A DNA stretch of 64,000 bases, taken from positions 128,410,758 through 128,474,757 of the forward strand of contig NC_134536.1 in assembly GCF_050624435.1 (NCBI RefSeq). The letters run 5' to 3'. Below are positions 24,110-35,400 of the stretch, piece after piece. The number at the start of each line of letters is the position of its first letter. The first letter of the stretch is position 1. Below the pieces are notes generated by a model. That model saw only the letters and a program-made list of their open reading frames with translations, did not search any database and had not been told where the DNA came from. The DNA comes from Tenrec ecaudatus (lineage: Eukaryota > Chordata > Mammalia > Afrosoricida > Tenrecidae). The translations under genes were made by a program, and so were the position numbers.

Positions 24110-24496
24110 GCTACTTGTCAACTTGTCTAGGTCGTGATCCTCAGTGGCTTGGCAGTGCTGTTACGATGCAGTTATCCTCCGTTTTGAGCTATGATGGGAT
24201 CACCTCCATGATGTGAACAATCAGGCAGTTTCCTCGGGGGTGTGGCCTTCCTTCAGTATGTATCCATGTTGTAGCAAAGCTCACTTGCTCTCCTGCTCAC
24301 TGTCCATGCTGAATCTGGAATCACGTCATCATCTGACCTCTAGTTCTTGGGACTGATGCAGCAGCCAGCCATATTGCGGGCTCACGCAGGGGTTCATCAT
24401 CCCCTGAAACTGTGAGTCAGGAGAAGCATCTAGCCTGATGGACTTACCATCATCAACCACCTATAACTGCAAGAGCCATTTCCTTGAGATAAATCT
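24110..24496 (+). mobile_element. unclassified interspersed repeat interrupted by copy B
   Basis: Ends gagccatttccttgagataaatct, a common LTR-like tail. It is split by the retroelement at 24497 and resumes at 25371 with the duplicated ataaatct. Confidence 0.35.
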
Positions 24497-25064
24497 TTTT
24501 TTTTCTTTTTTAAACATTTTATTAGGGGCTCATACAACTCTTATCACAATCCACGCATATACATACATCAATTGTATAAAGCACATCCGCACATTCTTTG
24601 CCCTAATCACTCTCAAAGCATTTGCTCTTCAATTAAGCCCTCTGCATCAGGTCTTTTTCCCCCCTCCCTCCCTGCTCCCTCCTCCCTCATGAGCCCTTGA
24701 TAATCCACAGATTGTTATTTCCTTTTAATCAGTCCCCCGTTTCCAACCCACTCACCCTCCACTCTCCCAATATCGCCCTTCAAACCCCTGGTCCTGAAGG
24801 TATCGTCCACCCTGGATTCCCTGTGCCTCCAGCTCCCCTATGCACCAGTGTACAATCTCTGCCCTATCGAGCCCTGCAAGGTAGAATTCGGATCATGGTA
24901 GTTGGGGGGAGGAAGCATCCAGGATCTGGGGGAAAGCTGTGTTCTTCATCGGTACTACATCGCACCCTGACTGGACCATCTCCTCTCCTAAACCCTTCTG
25001 TGAGGGAATCTCCAGTGGTCGACACTTGGGCCTCCACTCTGCACTTCCCCCTTCATTCACTATG

Positions 25065-25133
<69 letters not shown>

Positions 25134-25370
25134 CACACACACGTATGTATACACACACACATACATACACACACATATACATATATTCACACACATATAT
25201 TCTTTTATTTTTTGCATGATGCCTTATACCTTGTCCCTTTGGCACCTCGTGATCGCACCAGCTGGTGTGCTTCTTCCATGTAGGCTTTATTGCTTCTGAG
25301 CTAGATGGCCACTTGTTCACCTTCAAGCCTTTAAGACCCCAGACACTATCTCTTTCGATAGCCGGACACC
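24497..25370 (-). mobile_element. 2-kb L1-mobilised repeat, copy B
   Basis: Reverse orientation with poly-T and attttattaggggctcatac at its left end (the 3' end). An 8-base direct repeat ataaatct flanks it (24489-24496 and 25371-25378). 5'-truncated. Contains the long AT microsatellite at 25069-25200. Confidence 0.7.
25069..25200. repeat. (AT)n / (AC)n compound microsatellite
   Basis: About 30 AT units (25069-25128) followed by CA/TA-rich imperfect units. Likely unstable and cruciform-prone. Confidence 0.95.
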
Positions 25371-26159
25371 ATAAATCTATCTATCTACAATGTAGTGGTT
25401 AAGCATTTGGTTGTGATCAGCAAGGTCAGCTGGGGGAAACTGAGAAGCTGGAAGTGTAAGCAGCTTAATCTCTACACTTGTGACCACAGGGCTTGGAAGA
25501 CCAGCTCTAGTGTTTAGAGGAAAACCTCCACAGTCCTGAGAAAACAGATAAACCCCAATGTACATATTCTCTAGGAAGAACTTTTCTTCACATCCACCCT
25601 CCATAAAATGATAAGCTGTTTCCTACAGATGTGCTCGCCATATGTGCAGTTAAAGATATAGACCCCTATCTAGATCTATCTTTAATTTCTATTTATTTTC
25701 TTATGTGCCCTAGGCATGAAACAGCTCTGGCTACAATCTAGGCATCAAACTAGGATGAACAAAGGGCTGCCAGTCTGCTCTGTCCCTGACTGATATAAGA
25801 GCACCACCACCAATCAGGTGTCTCTTTGCCCACAGCCAGGGGTTCATCTGTCTCTTATTCTTTTTATTTATTTATTAAACATATGTTGCCATCATTATTT
25901 TTTTGTGTCTTTTATTCTTAAAGAGCAATTGACACCATTTGTTTCTCACCTGCCAGACACATTCTTTGAAGTGCTCCCCTATAGAGCTTAAGATATTCTA
26001 GACTGATACATTGCCCATCTCTTCGTATGTACTAACAAGAGGATTACTAACAAAGGGATCACTATAAAATCTTTTTGTTGAATAAACTCAAAGCTCTTCT
26101 CTTGATATTGGAGATCAGTCCCCTGTGCCTCCCTTTCCTGTCTCCTCTTTTCTATAACT

Positions 26160-26345
26160 GTACACATAGCTCCTAAGAGCCCATTTGACTGTGGGGATGG
26201 ACCCCACAGTCAGCAGTTCTACACCACCAGCTGCTCCACAGAAGACGAGGGTTTTCTACTTCCATAAAGAATTAGTCTCAGAAACTCACAGGGGCAATTC
26301 TATCCTGTCCTTTAGGGTTGCTATGAGTCAACATTAACTACACAG
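26160..26345 (+). mobile_element. AfroSINE
   Basis: Forward copy with cacagtcagcagttctacac, gctccacagaagacgagg, tcctgtcctttagggttgct and atgagtcaacattaac, ending in gtgagtgagtgag. Confidence 0.7.
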
Positions 26346-26759
26346 CAGTGAGTGAGTGAGTGATCTAGCCACCTATTTACATATTGAATGGATTCACTGA
26401 TTTTGCTTCTTGAGAGAACCTAGCCTGACACCCCGAATCCTGAGTATTGTCTGAGTTTTGTGTGGCTACTGTCATAAATTAACTATCAAATCTATCAGAG
26501 GAGTAGCGAGTGCTTCTGGAAGGGTCACTGGTGTCAGAATTGGTAAGAGGAGGGTGTTGTACAGGGTGCAGGAATGCCTGACCTTGGCTTCCCAGGATCA
26601 GCTTTGGGCTGATGCTGACAGTGATTTCCCCCTCATAACGTCAGAAAAGGGTAGATGCCACCGCCATACTATCTTTACAGTTCTAACAGTGATTTTCTAC
26701 TCACTCAGATACATTAGTTTAGTATCAAAGAAAACAATACTACATGCTGGTCACGGATT

Positions 26760-26968
26760 AAAAAAAACTCAACCCACTGCCATTGAGTTGATGCTGACTC
26801 AGAGCGACCCTCTAGAACAGGATAGAACTGCCCCCTATGAGTTTCCAAGACTGTAACTCTTTACAGGAATAAAAAGCTCTGTCTTTCTCCCAAAGAGCAG
26901 CTAGTGCTTTTGTACTGCTGACCTTGCAGTTAGCAGCCCAATGTGTAACCACTATACCAGGGCTTCTT
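26760..26968 (-). mobile_element. AfroSINE, near full length
   Basis: Well-preserved reverse copy: cccactgccattgagttgat, agagcgaccctctagaacag, gatagaactgccccctatga, then tctttacaggaataaaaagc and the tRNA part ending ctataccagggct. It is the clearest afrotherian signature here. Confidence 0.85.
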
Positions 26969-27088
26969 GTTCATACACATACACAAAGAATAAGATATGG
27001 GTGACAGACTGACAGCACCAGCACACCTTACCTACTTGAGAGTGGGTACAGACTAATGTTATCATTCAACCGTGTCAAAGATCTAGAT

Positions 27089-27251
27089 CAGTGGTTCTCA
27101 ACCTTCCTAATGCCAGGACCCTTTTAGTTCCTCATGTTGTGGGCGGACTCGCCTAGAGCCGGATAGAGGAGCAGTGTCTTGGTTCCTCAGACCATCCGAA
27201 ATAAGGTCTTAGGCGACCCCTGTGAAAGGGTCATTCAATCTGCAAAGGGGG
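27089..27251 (+). mobile_element. SPIN-like hAT element, 3' terminus missing
   Basis: Starts cagtggttctcaaccttcct and contains tcttaggcgacccctgtgaa and agggtcattc, as in the short SPIN hAT elements. The expected final 27 or so bases with the second inverted repeat are absent, yet atctagat before it and atctagaa after it (27081-27088, 27252-27259) fit the hAT 8-bp duplication nTCTAGAn. Confidence 0.65.
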
Positions 27252-27264
27252 ATCTAGAAGAACT

Positions 27265-27455
27265 CAACCTAAAACAGGGGTTCCTAAACTTTACATTGGA
27301 ATCACCTAGGCACCTTTCATCGCAATCTGGCTGCCATCCTCAGGCATTTTACTTTAATTGGCCTGGGTGCTCTCTGGGCATTGCGATTTTTAAAAATGTC
27401 CCACGTGATTGTCAGATGCAGCAGAAGCTGGAAACCACTAACTGATAGGATAGCT
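27265..27455 (+). mobile_element. MER5/MER20-like hAT-Charlie relic
   Basis: The start caggggttcctaaactttac followed by attggaatcacctaggcacc, with cacgtgattgtcagatgcag further on, resembles old mammalian hAT-Charlie short elements. Confidence 0.45.
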
Positions 27456-28234
27456 ATGAACATCTGAAACAGGCTACACACTTGAGCAAGCACCCAGCTG
27501 TCTTCTAAAAAAAAGCATCTACCTTGTAAAATAGGGGGGCATGGAACTCTACAGCTGGAAGTGGAAGGAGTGAGGAACACAGAAAGTCAGAGTAGTCAAG
27601 GCAATCATTCCTTCTGAAGACATTCCCAATGTTCACTCACCTAAGACAGGCAGGTGATACGTCAAATATGTGTGCATTTAAGCCTTGACATGTCAGAAGT
27701 CCCTGGAACTTGGAGTGGCTTTTCAGAGGTACTGGGATAACGGGGGAGAAGGGATGAGGCTGTTTGCTACCTTGAAGATTCTCCATTTTGGAAGCCCTAA
27801 ATAGGAGTTCTACTCTGGCCTAAAGGGTGGAAATGAGTCATACACGACTGGTAACAGTGGGGTGGGTAGATGAGTACAGGTAACGTCCTTATAAAAATAG
27901 TAAATGCATTGTAACAAACAAAAAAAACCCAGCCCCAGGCATCACAACAGGCACCGTTATCAGGAGTGGAGCAGAAATAGGAAGGAGTGATTTTAGCCCA
28001 GCCAACATTTTGCTAAATATGCAAATGCAAAAACAGATATGCAGCTCAACAGAAAATAAAACGGTTACAGTTTTCCATGAACGTGTTTGGCTGGGGAAAC
28101 GGGAGCTTTTTAAAGACGGAAAAAGAAACAACACTTTGCTAAAATCGTCAGGACCGCCCAAGCCTTCAATAATGGGATCCTTCAATCCCTCCATCTAGCG
28201 CAGCAAGTACAAACAAGTCTGAAATGATACCGTA

Positions 28235-28262
28235 GCTCCCTCCCCCGGGGGCGGGGGAGGAA
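28235..28262. repeat. G/C-rich near-palindrome
   Basis: ctccctcccccgggggcggg is nearly self-complementary with runs of five G or C on each strand. Just upstream of the CpG island, on the POLH intron 1 side. Confidence 0.7.
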
Positions 28263-28439
28263 TGGGTTACAAATGAAAATGTCGATTTACGCTCTATAGG
28301 GATGAATATTTTTTTTCTAAAAGAAAATCCCACTTACAGGACCATACCCGAGTCTTAACTATGTCTCTTCTTCCCGAAACCTGCAGCCCAATGTTGTTCC
28401 CAGACCGGCAGCGCGAGAAGCCGGGCTGAGTTCTCTCAC

Positions 28440-28740
28440 CGCGGTGAGGAGCACCTGTCAGAACCGTCCGAGGCAGAAACGTCGCCGGGCAAGGAGGGTG
28501 GACGGGTCCTGACTTCCTTGTCGCCTTTCCCAGGGTGGTCCATTTGGTCTGGACAGCAATCTGTGGAAACGGACCCGGAGTCACCCAGCAGGCGCCCTCA
28601 CGGAGGCGGTCCACCCGGGCCCGGGCGCCGCAGGGCGAGCGCGGCCGACAGCTCAGACCGCGCGCGCTCGGACGGCGGTTGACGAGCCTGCGCAGCACGG
28701 CGCTTCCGCCCGCGGCTCCGCCCCCCGAGAGGCGAGCGTG
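28440..28740 (-). other. POLH: possible non-coding first exon of POLH
   Basis: POLH exon 2 begins only four bases before its ATG, so a non-coding exon 1 must lie upstream. On the minus strand a good donor, gcg followed by gtgagaga, ends an exon at 28440 within the CpG island, and a transcription start near 28700-28750 would fit the head-to-head layout. A second possible donor (acag followed by gtgctc) ends at 28453. The start is not visible from sequence alone, so both limits are inference. Confidence 0.35.
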
Positions 28741-29400
28741 ACGCGCTTGCCGCCACTTCCGGGCGCGCGTGCGCAGTGGCGGCCCGAGCGCGTGCGCAGC
28801 GCCGGCTCCTTCCTGGCTGGTGCTTCAGCTGCTCACGCTCCTCCCCCTCGCTCCCCGTCTCCCCCAAGCCCCGCGCGCCCCAGGACCAGCTTGGGGTCCC
28901 GCCAAGGGCGGGTTCGGTCCGCGCCTCGTGCTCCCGGGACGGCCGTGCGGCGCGCTCGCGGCGCGCGGCGTTCGCCATGGAGATGGATCAAGTGAACGCG
29001 CTGTGCGAGCAACTGGTGAAAGCGGTGACGGTCATGATGGACCCCAGCTCCACCCAGCGCTACCGGCTGGAAGCCCTCAAGGTAGCCGGGGTCCTGGCGC
29101 CCCGGGCCTAGGCCGAGACCCTCCCTCGCCCCCACGCCGCGGGACCTGCTCCCCCCAGCCGTGGAGGGGGCCTGCCCGGCGGCTCTCCACCCCCGCCTTC
29201 TCGGCCCCTCGCGCCTGCCCTTCGCTCGCCTCCCCTCTCCCCTTGGCTCTGCTCTCTTCCCGCCCGCGCTGGCCACGGGCGTCTCCGGGCCCCCCGCCGC
29301 GGGCGGAGCCCCAGCCCACCCCCCTTTCCCAAGGGCGCACGTGTGGAGCCGCCCCCGGCACTAGCCTCCTCCTCAGTGCTTCCTTCTTCCCCGCTGACCT
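28590..29400. promoter_or_regulatory. CpG-island bidirectional promoter between POLH and XPO5
   Basis: This stretch is extremely GC- and CpG-rich compared with the flanks and separates two divergent genes. Visible elements are an ETS/GABP-type site cacttccggg at 28754-28763, two identical NRF1-like 11-mers gcgcgtgcgca at 28765-28775 and 28788-28798, a third half site tgcgcag near 28689, and a GC box at 28716-28727. There is no TATA box, as expected for a housekeeping promoter. The elements lie about 180 bp upstream of the XPO5 ATG and are placed to serve both genes. Binding is inferred from motifs only. Confidence 0.75.
28977..29081 (+). CDS. XPO5: XPO5 exon 1 coding part (residues 1-35)
   Basis: Start codon in the context gccATGG, then MEMDQVNALCEQLVKAV and MMDPSSTQRYRLEALK; donor gtagccgg follows 29081. 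The upstream frame is open for about 67 more codons but has no ATG, only a GTG at 28776 inside the promoter motifs. The start at 28977 is therefore chosen from homology and context. Confidence 0.96.
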
Positions 29401-32400
29401 CGCCGCGCCCCGGCCCCCGGACTGCACCTCCTCTGGACGTGCACACGCCTCGTGCTGGGCCTTTTCGGGGTCCATTCCTAGCACACTCCCCCGCGCACCG
29501 TGCTCGTTAGTGTGCGATGGTCTCCCGGGCGATTTTCCGCCAAGTTGAACTTGGACCGCTTACTTTGCATTTTAACAAGGGTGCTTTGGTTTCCTGAAAG
29601 TCCTCTGCGTGTGTCCCGGATGCTCTCTCGGACCTGACTCCTGCGCTCCCATTTCGGGATTCTCATAGAAAGGGGGGTGCTGTTAAAAACAGAAGCTTGT
29701 CGCGCCCCCACCCCTAGCCCCCCTATCCAAGCCGCCTTTCTGAGCGCTGAGAGATGACTGTTGAGGAAAAAAAATTTTTTTTTTTTGCTGAACATGTTTG
29801 AAGTGATACAACGTAATCAAATAGCGCCACTTGGAGGGAACTTTCCAGTAGCTGGATGTATGTCACAGGGTTTGAAGTCTGCAACAGTTGAATTCTTCTA
29901 GGAGTTTAATACTGTTATTTATTATGGGGCGTTTGAAAATAGTACTGCAGCACGGAGCACAAGCATTGGAATACCTCCTGGATGATGTAGCACCTCGCTG
30001 AGTGTTTTATAAGATCCTGCATATAGGGTTTCTATGAGTGGGGACACCTAGCAACAACAACATTTGAAAATAGAGATAGTGCCTTACCCTGACCCTGCTT
30101 GTGCTGGTCACCTAGATGCAACAGTTTTAAGTTCTAAATACAGTAGCATATGTTAAAATCTAATAAATCCTAGGAATTGCCTTTCACTTCCATGTAGCTC
30201 TGCGCTGTATCTCTGAAACAAGTAGTTTTAAAATTTTTTGCCTTGCTTTATTTTCTTTTAAAGTATTAGCAAGATCATACCGTAGAAAATCCAGAACCCC
30301 CACATTGAAAACCAGACTCACTGACATCGTCAAGTCTAAAGCATGATGACCCTATAGCCCCTGTCGGTTTCCAAGAAGTAGCCAGCCTCATGGTTCTCCC
30401 TTGGGAGTAGCTGGTCAGTTTGAACCACTGACCTTGTGGTTAGAAGTTCAGTCAATAAACCACTATACCACCAAAGTACCTTATCAAAGTGAAAGAAATG
30501 GTTGTTGCTTCTTTATTCAAATAATATTGATCTGTTTGGTTTGTGTTGTTTTTGTAACTTCAGCTGTAGCTCAAAGTAGAATTTCGTAAGATATTGCTTA
30601 GTCTCGTCTTTGTTAGTTCCCAAGAGAAACACTAACTTTCCCTCTTTCAGTTCTGTGAAGAATTTAAAGAAAAGTGCCCCATCTGTGTCCACTGTGGCCT
30701 GAGGCTGGCTGAGAAAACCCAAATGGCCATTGTCAGGCATTTTGGCCTTCAGATCCTGGAACACGTTGTCAAGTAAGACATCCTTGGGCTTGACCATTGG
30801 AGTATGTGAGTGGGCAAATCTTCTAACCTTAGGTGGCTCGGTGTTGTTCTTTAGGTAAATAGAAAAGAGCAGTCCGGAGGGAATAAAAAAGGAATGATTC
30901 CCAAGAGGTTAGCAGAAGTTCATGGGAGCTCTTACTCAGGGCCGAGCGCTCCACTCTTCATTTTCTGCATCTGTAAAGTGCCTGGCATGTGGGAAGCAGT
31001 CACAAAACATTAGCTGCTAGTCATTCGACCAACCTATTGCACTTCTCTTATGGGTCAGCAGGCTCTCAAGCCTTTTTAGAATTGTGCACCAAATCCCAAA
31101 CCAACCCACTCTCAATCAGTCCAGCAGCCCTATAGGGTTTCTGAGGCCACGGCTCTACAGAAAGAGACGACCTCATCTTTCTTCCTTTCTTTCTCCAAGC
31201 TGCAGGTGGGCTCGAACCACCAACCCAAGTTTAGCAAGGGCTCCCTTTTCTGAATCGCACACCCTAAGCATGATTGTATGCAAATAACTGAACACTCCTC
31301 CTAACCTGAGTAGCACCCCTCCATGCCATCTCATCCCCAGCGTCTATAGAAGTCACCTTTTAAGATTTCATCACAGTTGGAAGGGAGCTATTATTATCTT
31401 GTAAATCAGCATAGTAAGGTGAAGTATCAAGATTGTATTGTCTGGAAGAACAGCTATATACTTGGAGTTGACACAGATGTATGTTTGCTCTCATTCTGTT
31501 CAATAAGATTGGGGGGGGCACTTGGTTTGTGTCTAAACCCTATGTGGATTTTAATGAACAACGGCTGCTTATAGAAAACTTTTCCCAGGAATTTTTCTGC
31601 TGTTGGTATTTTGGCTCAATGTGAACTCTCTGTCCGATCGTAGACTGGTACAAGATCCAAAGTATAATTTCTTAATGAACTTGGCAGCCCATCCTGACAG
31701 GAAGCCGAGGTAGTCTGTGAAGAGTAGACTTCTGATGGGGTTCCGTTTCCTTCTCCCCCTGGTGGGCAGGTTTCGGTGGAACAGCATGACTCGGCTGGAG
31801 AAGTTCTTTCTGAAGACCAGCGTCATGGAGCTGATTGCAAATGTAAGGGATAGTTGGTTGGAAGGCACTTTGGGCGACACGCGCCCCTCTGTACAGTATT
31901 TATGTACAGAGTCACTGGAACCACATAGGCTGAGAGCAGATTCTGTATACTCTTCAATGTTCACCTCTGTGGTCAAAAGACCACCACCGCAAGAAAGCTT
32001 ACTGCGTCGCATTTCTCTTGCGAGGTTTGATTCCATCCTTGATGTGCTGACTCGGCTTTGAACAGAGGAAGGTAGAGCAGAAGCAGCCTGCGGACGAATG
32101 GAATCTTGATTTACTATTTGTTTCCCTTTCTATGTTGTATCACACTAATGTGCAGAATGAGTGGTTTCCGCAGTTATTTTAAATATTCAAAAAAGGAAGG
32201 AAGGAGAGGGGGCTGTGGGCTTTAAATATGCTTATTTAAACTTTTTTTTTTAAAACCGTGTGAATGATGGGATCTCCTACCCCTTTTCATCTCCCCAAAA
32301 TAGTATCTTTAATAGGAAAAGGGTCCTTTTAAAGTTATTAATTAACTTATTTGGCTAGCACTTGGAGCTATTTCTTGGGAAACCCAGTGGACACCGGTCC

Positions 32401-35400
32401 TGACATCCATCTCCTAATGCTAGTACTATGGGTGACCTATTCACTTGCTTCTCCAGACCCTCTGGTTTTATTATCTCTCTCAATGTACTCCACGGTCCTT
32501 GTTTCTGCACACCTCCAACCCTGACTCAAAACGAGTGAGCCCCGCGTGCGCGTCTCTAGAGTTTGCAGGGAAGAGCTGTGATGTCTCCCTTGCTTGGCGT
32601 GACAGCGCTTTATAAGCTGGCCCAGCCCTCACTGAAGCTGTCCGAGGGCAGGGTGATTAGTGAGGATGCAGGACAAGCGAGTCAGACGTGGTGAACAGGT
32701 TTGTTTGTCTGCTCGTGAGTTTTCGGCCCTTTCACAGCCCCGTGCTGTGGGGATTCACTTGTGGCAGATCTCAGTATTTCTTGCTGTTTTTCAGGGAACA
32801 TTAAACATTTTGGAAGAGGAAAACCATATTAAAGATGTGCTGTCTCGAATTGTAGTGGAAATGATCAAGCGAGAGTGGCCACAGCACTGGCCGGACATGC
32901 TGGTGGAATTGGATACTCTTTCCAAACAAGGGGTATGAAGGACCAACAAATTAATTCAGTATACCCTTCGTAAATCCTCAGGGTTTTTATGCTATCTTTT
33001 TTTAGGGGGTGGGTCTTAGTAGTTTCATTTAAACAGCTTTTTAAAAAATTACTTTATTGTGGCTCATACAGCTCTTGTCACAATCAAAACATACATTGAT
33101 TGTGTCAAGCACATTTGTATATTTGTTGCCATCATCATTCTCAAAACATTTGCTTTCTACTGAGCCCTTGGTATCACCTCATTTTTCCCCTCCTTACCTC
33201 CCTCACAAACCCTTGGTAATTTATAAATTATTATTATTCTTTCATGTCTTTTTCACTGTCCGATGTCTCCCTTTACTCACTTTTCTATTGTCCGTCCCCC
33301 CAGGGAGGAGGTCACATGTAGATCCTTGTGATCGGTTCCCCCTTTCTACCCCACCTTCCCTCCACCCTCCCAGTATCACCACTCTCACCACTGGTCCTGA
33401 GAGGATCATCTGCCCTGGGTTCCCTTTGTTTCCAGTTCCTATCTGTACCAGTGTACCTCCTAGTCTTGCCAGATTTGAAAGGTAGAATTGGGATCATGGT
33501 AGTGGGGGGAGGGGGGAGGAAGCATTTAAGAACTAGAGGAAAGTTGTATGTTTCATCGTTACTATATTGCACCCTGGCTGGCTTGTCTCCTCCTCGTGGC
33601 CCTTCTGTAAGGGATGTCCATTTGCCTACAGATGGGCTTTGGGTCCCCACTCCACACTTCCCCCTCATTCACAATGATAGGATTTTTTTGTTCTTTGATG
33701 CCTGATACCTGATCCCATTGATCACAAAGGCTGGCGTACTTCTTCCATGTGGGCTTTGTTGGATGGCCGCTTGTTTATCTTCAAGCCTTTAAGACCCCAG
33801 ATGCTGTATCTTTTGATAGCTGGGCACCATCAGCTTTTTTCCATCACATTTTCTTATGCACCCGCTTTGAAGAGCATATTTCTGTTGCTGTAGGAAACAC
33901 AGACAGAATTAGTGATGTTCATCCTTTTGCGACTGGCAGAAGACGTGGTGACCTTTCAGACACTTCCCCCTCAAAGAAGAAGGGACATCCAGCAAACACT
34001 AACCCAGAACATGGAAAGGATCTTCAGTTACCTGCTTAACACCCTTCAAGAGAATTTAAACAAGTACCGGCAAGTGGTAAGGGCTCCCTCCCCACCCTTC
34101 AGCAAGGAGCTAGGGTGTCTACTCTCCACGAAAAAAGGGCCATGTCACATGCAGAAAAGAAAGGGGGTGGCGGGAGGGAAAGTGAACTCCTTTTCTAACC
34201 AATCAGTTCCGTGAGTTTCTGTGCTCGGGAAGAGAAGGTGTCCTTCACAGTAAGGACACTTAATATGAAAACAAAGGCTCATTCTGAATATGTGGAAGCC
34301 CCGGTTTTTGATGGGTCGGGGTGATCTTGTTGAAGTGACCGTCTCCGTCCTGGGACTGAGGACGCACAGGGCACGCCTGTGTCCATCTTGGCTGCAGTGA
34401 GCCTTGCTGGTTTCTCTTTCTTTTAATGTGTTTTACTGTGGGTGGGCCCATTCGGTGCATTGTCTTTCATCTCACTGATTGCAGTCCCACACGGAGTCAT
34501 CACTCACCCCACGTCCTCCCCGGGTTTCCTGTTTCCATCCCTTCTCTCCTAGCCCTGCTGAGCTCTGTCTTGGAGCAGATGCTGCCCTTTTGATCTCACA
34601 GGAGTGATTCTTTTTTTGTTGTTGTTTTTAAAATCATTTTATTGGGCTCCTACAACTCTTACCACAATCCATACATAACATCCATTGTGTCAAACACACT
34701 CGTACATTTGTTGCCATCATCATTCTCAAAACATTTTCTTTGTACTTGAACCCTTGGAATCAGCTCCTTATCGTTTCTCCTCCCTTCCCACTCCCCCCTC
34801 ACTCACGAACCCTTGATAGTTTCTAAATCATTATTTTTGCATGTCTTACACTGTGCGGCTTCTCCCTTCACCCAATTTTCTGTTGTCCATTCCCCAGGGA
34901 GAAAGTTATATGTAGATCCTTTCTATCCCACCTTCCCCCTTACCCTCCTGTTATGGCTGCTATCATTGGTCTTGAGGGGTCCTATCCGCCCTGGAGTCCC
35001 TGTGTTTCCAGTTCCTATCTATCAGTGTCCATCCTCTGGTCTAGCTGGATTTGTAAGGTAGCATTGGGGTCATTGGAGAACTAGAGGAAAACTGCCTGTT
35101 TCATCATTGCTACATTCCACCCTCACTAGCTCGTCCACCCCCAGGAGTGATTCTTAAAGGTTATTCTTCTCTGCTTAGTCCTGTCTGTTGTTTGCCTAAA
35201 AATTGAGCCATATGGGTCAGAGCTCATGCCCAGAGGTTAAGGGTTTGCCCCCATGAGGGTGTCACTGACAAGTACACCGTTTTGTTGGGTTTTGTTTTTG
35301 GTGGTTTTTTTTGGTAATTTTGAGTTTTGTTCCACATTCTATCCAAGACCTGTGTAGAATCCCCTTTAGAGCAGCTGGAGTCCTAACTGGCCCTTCTGGA

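Larger units (their letters stand above)
22615..28439 (-). other. POLH: POLH intron 1
   Basis: Contains a SINE (22980-23190), two LTR-like repeats (23500-24105, 24110-24496), copy B of the L1-mobilised repeat with a long AT run, two AfroSINEs, a SPIN element and a hAT-like relic (27265-27455). Stretches 25620-26150 and 27460-28400 have nothing I can name. Confidence 0.65.
30773..33893 (+). other. XPO5: XPO5 introns 2 to 4 (exons 3 and 4 excepted)
   Basis: Intron 2 has a MIR-like piece near 30945-31020 and an AfroSINE at 31088-31245. Intron 3 shows nothing. Intron 4 is almost wholly copy C of the L1-mobilised repeat. Confidence 0.65.

Noticed and set aside
24697..25299. 200-codon frame with long Ile-Tyr repeats
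   Set aside because: Created by the AT microsatellite in retroelement copy B.
28776..28976. N-terminal extension of XPO5 through the open upstream frame
   Set aside because: No ATG in the extension, only GTG, and it overlaps promoter motifs; the conserved protein begins at 28977.
28769..29548. 259-codon frame in the CpG island
   Set aside because: GC-rich sequence keeps frames open by chance; the XPO5 exon 1 frame is a different one.
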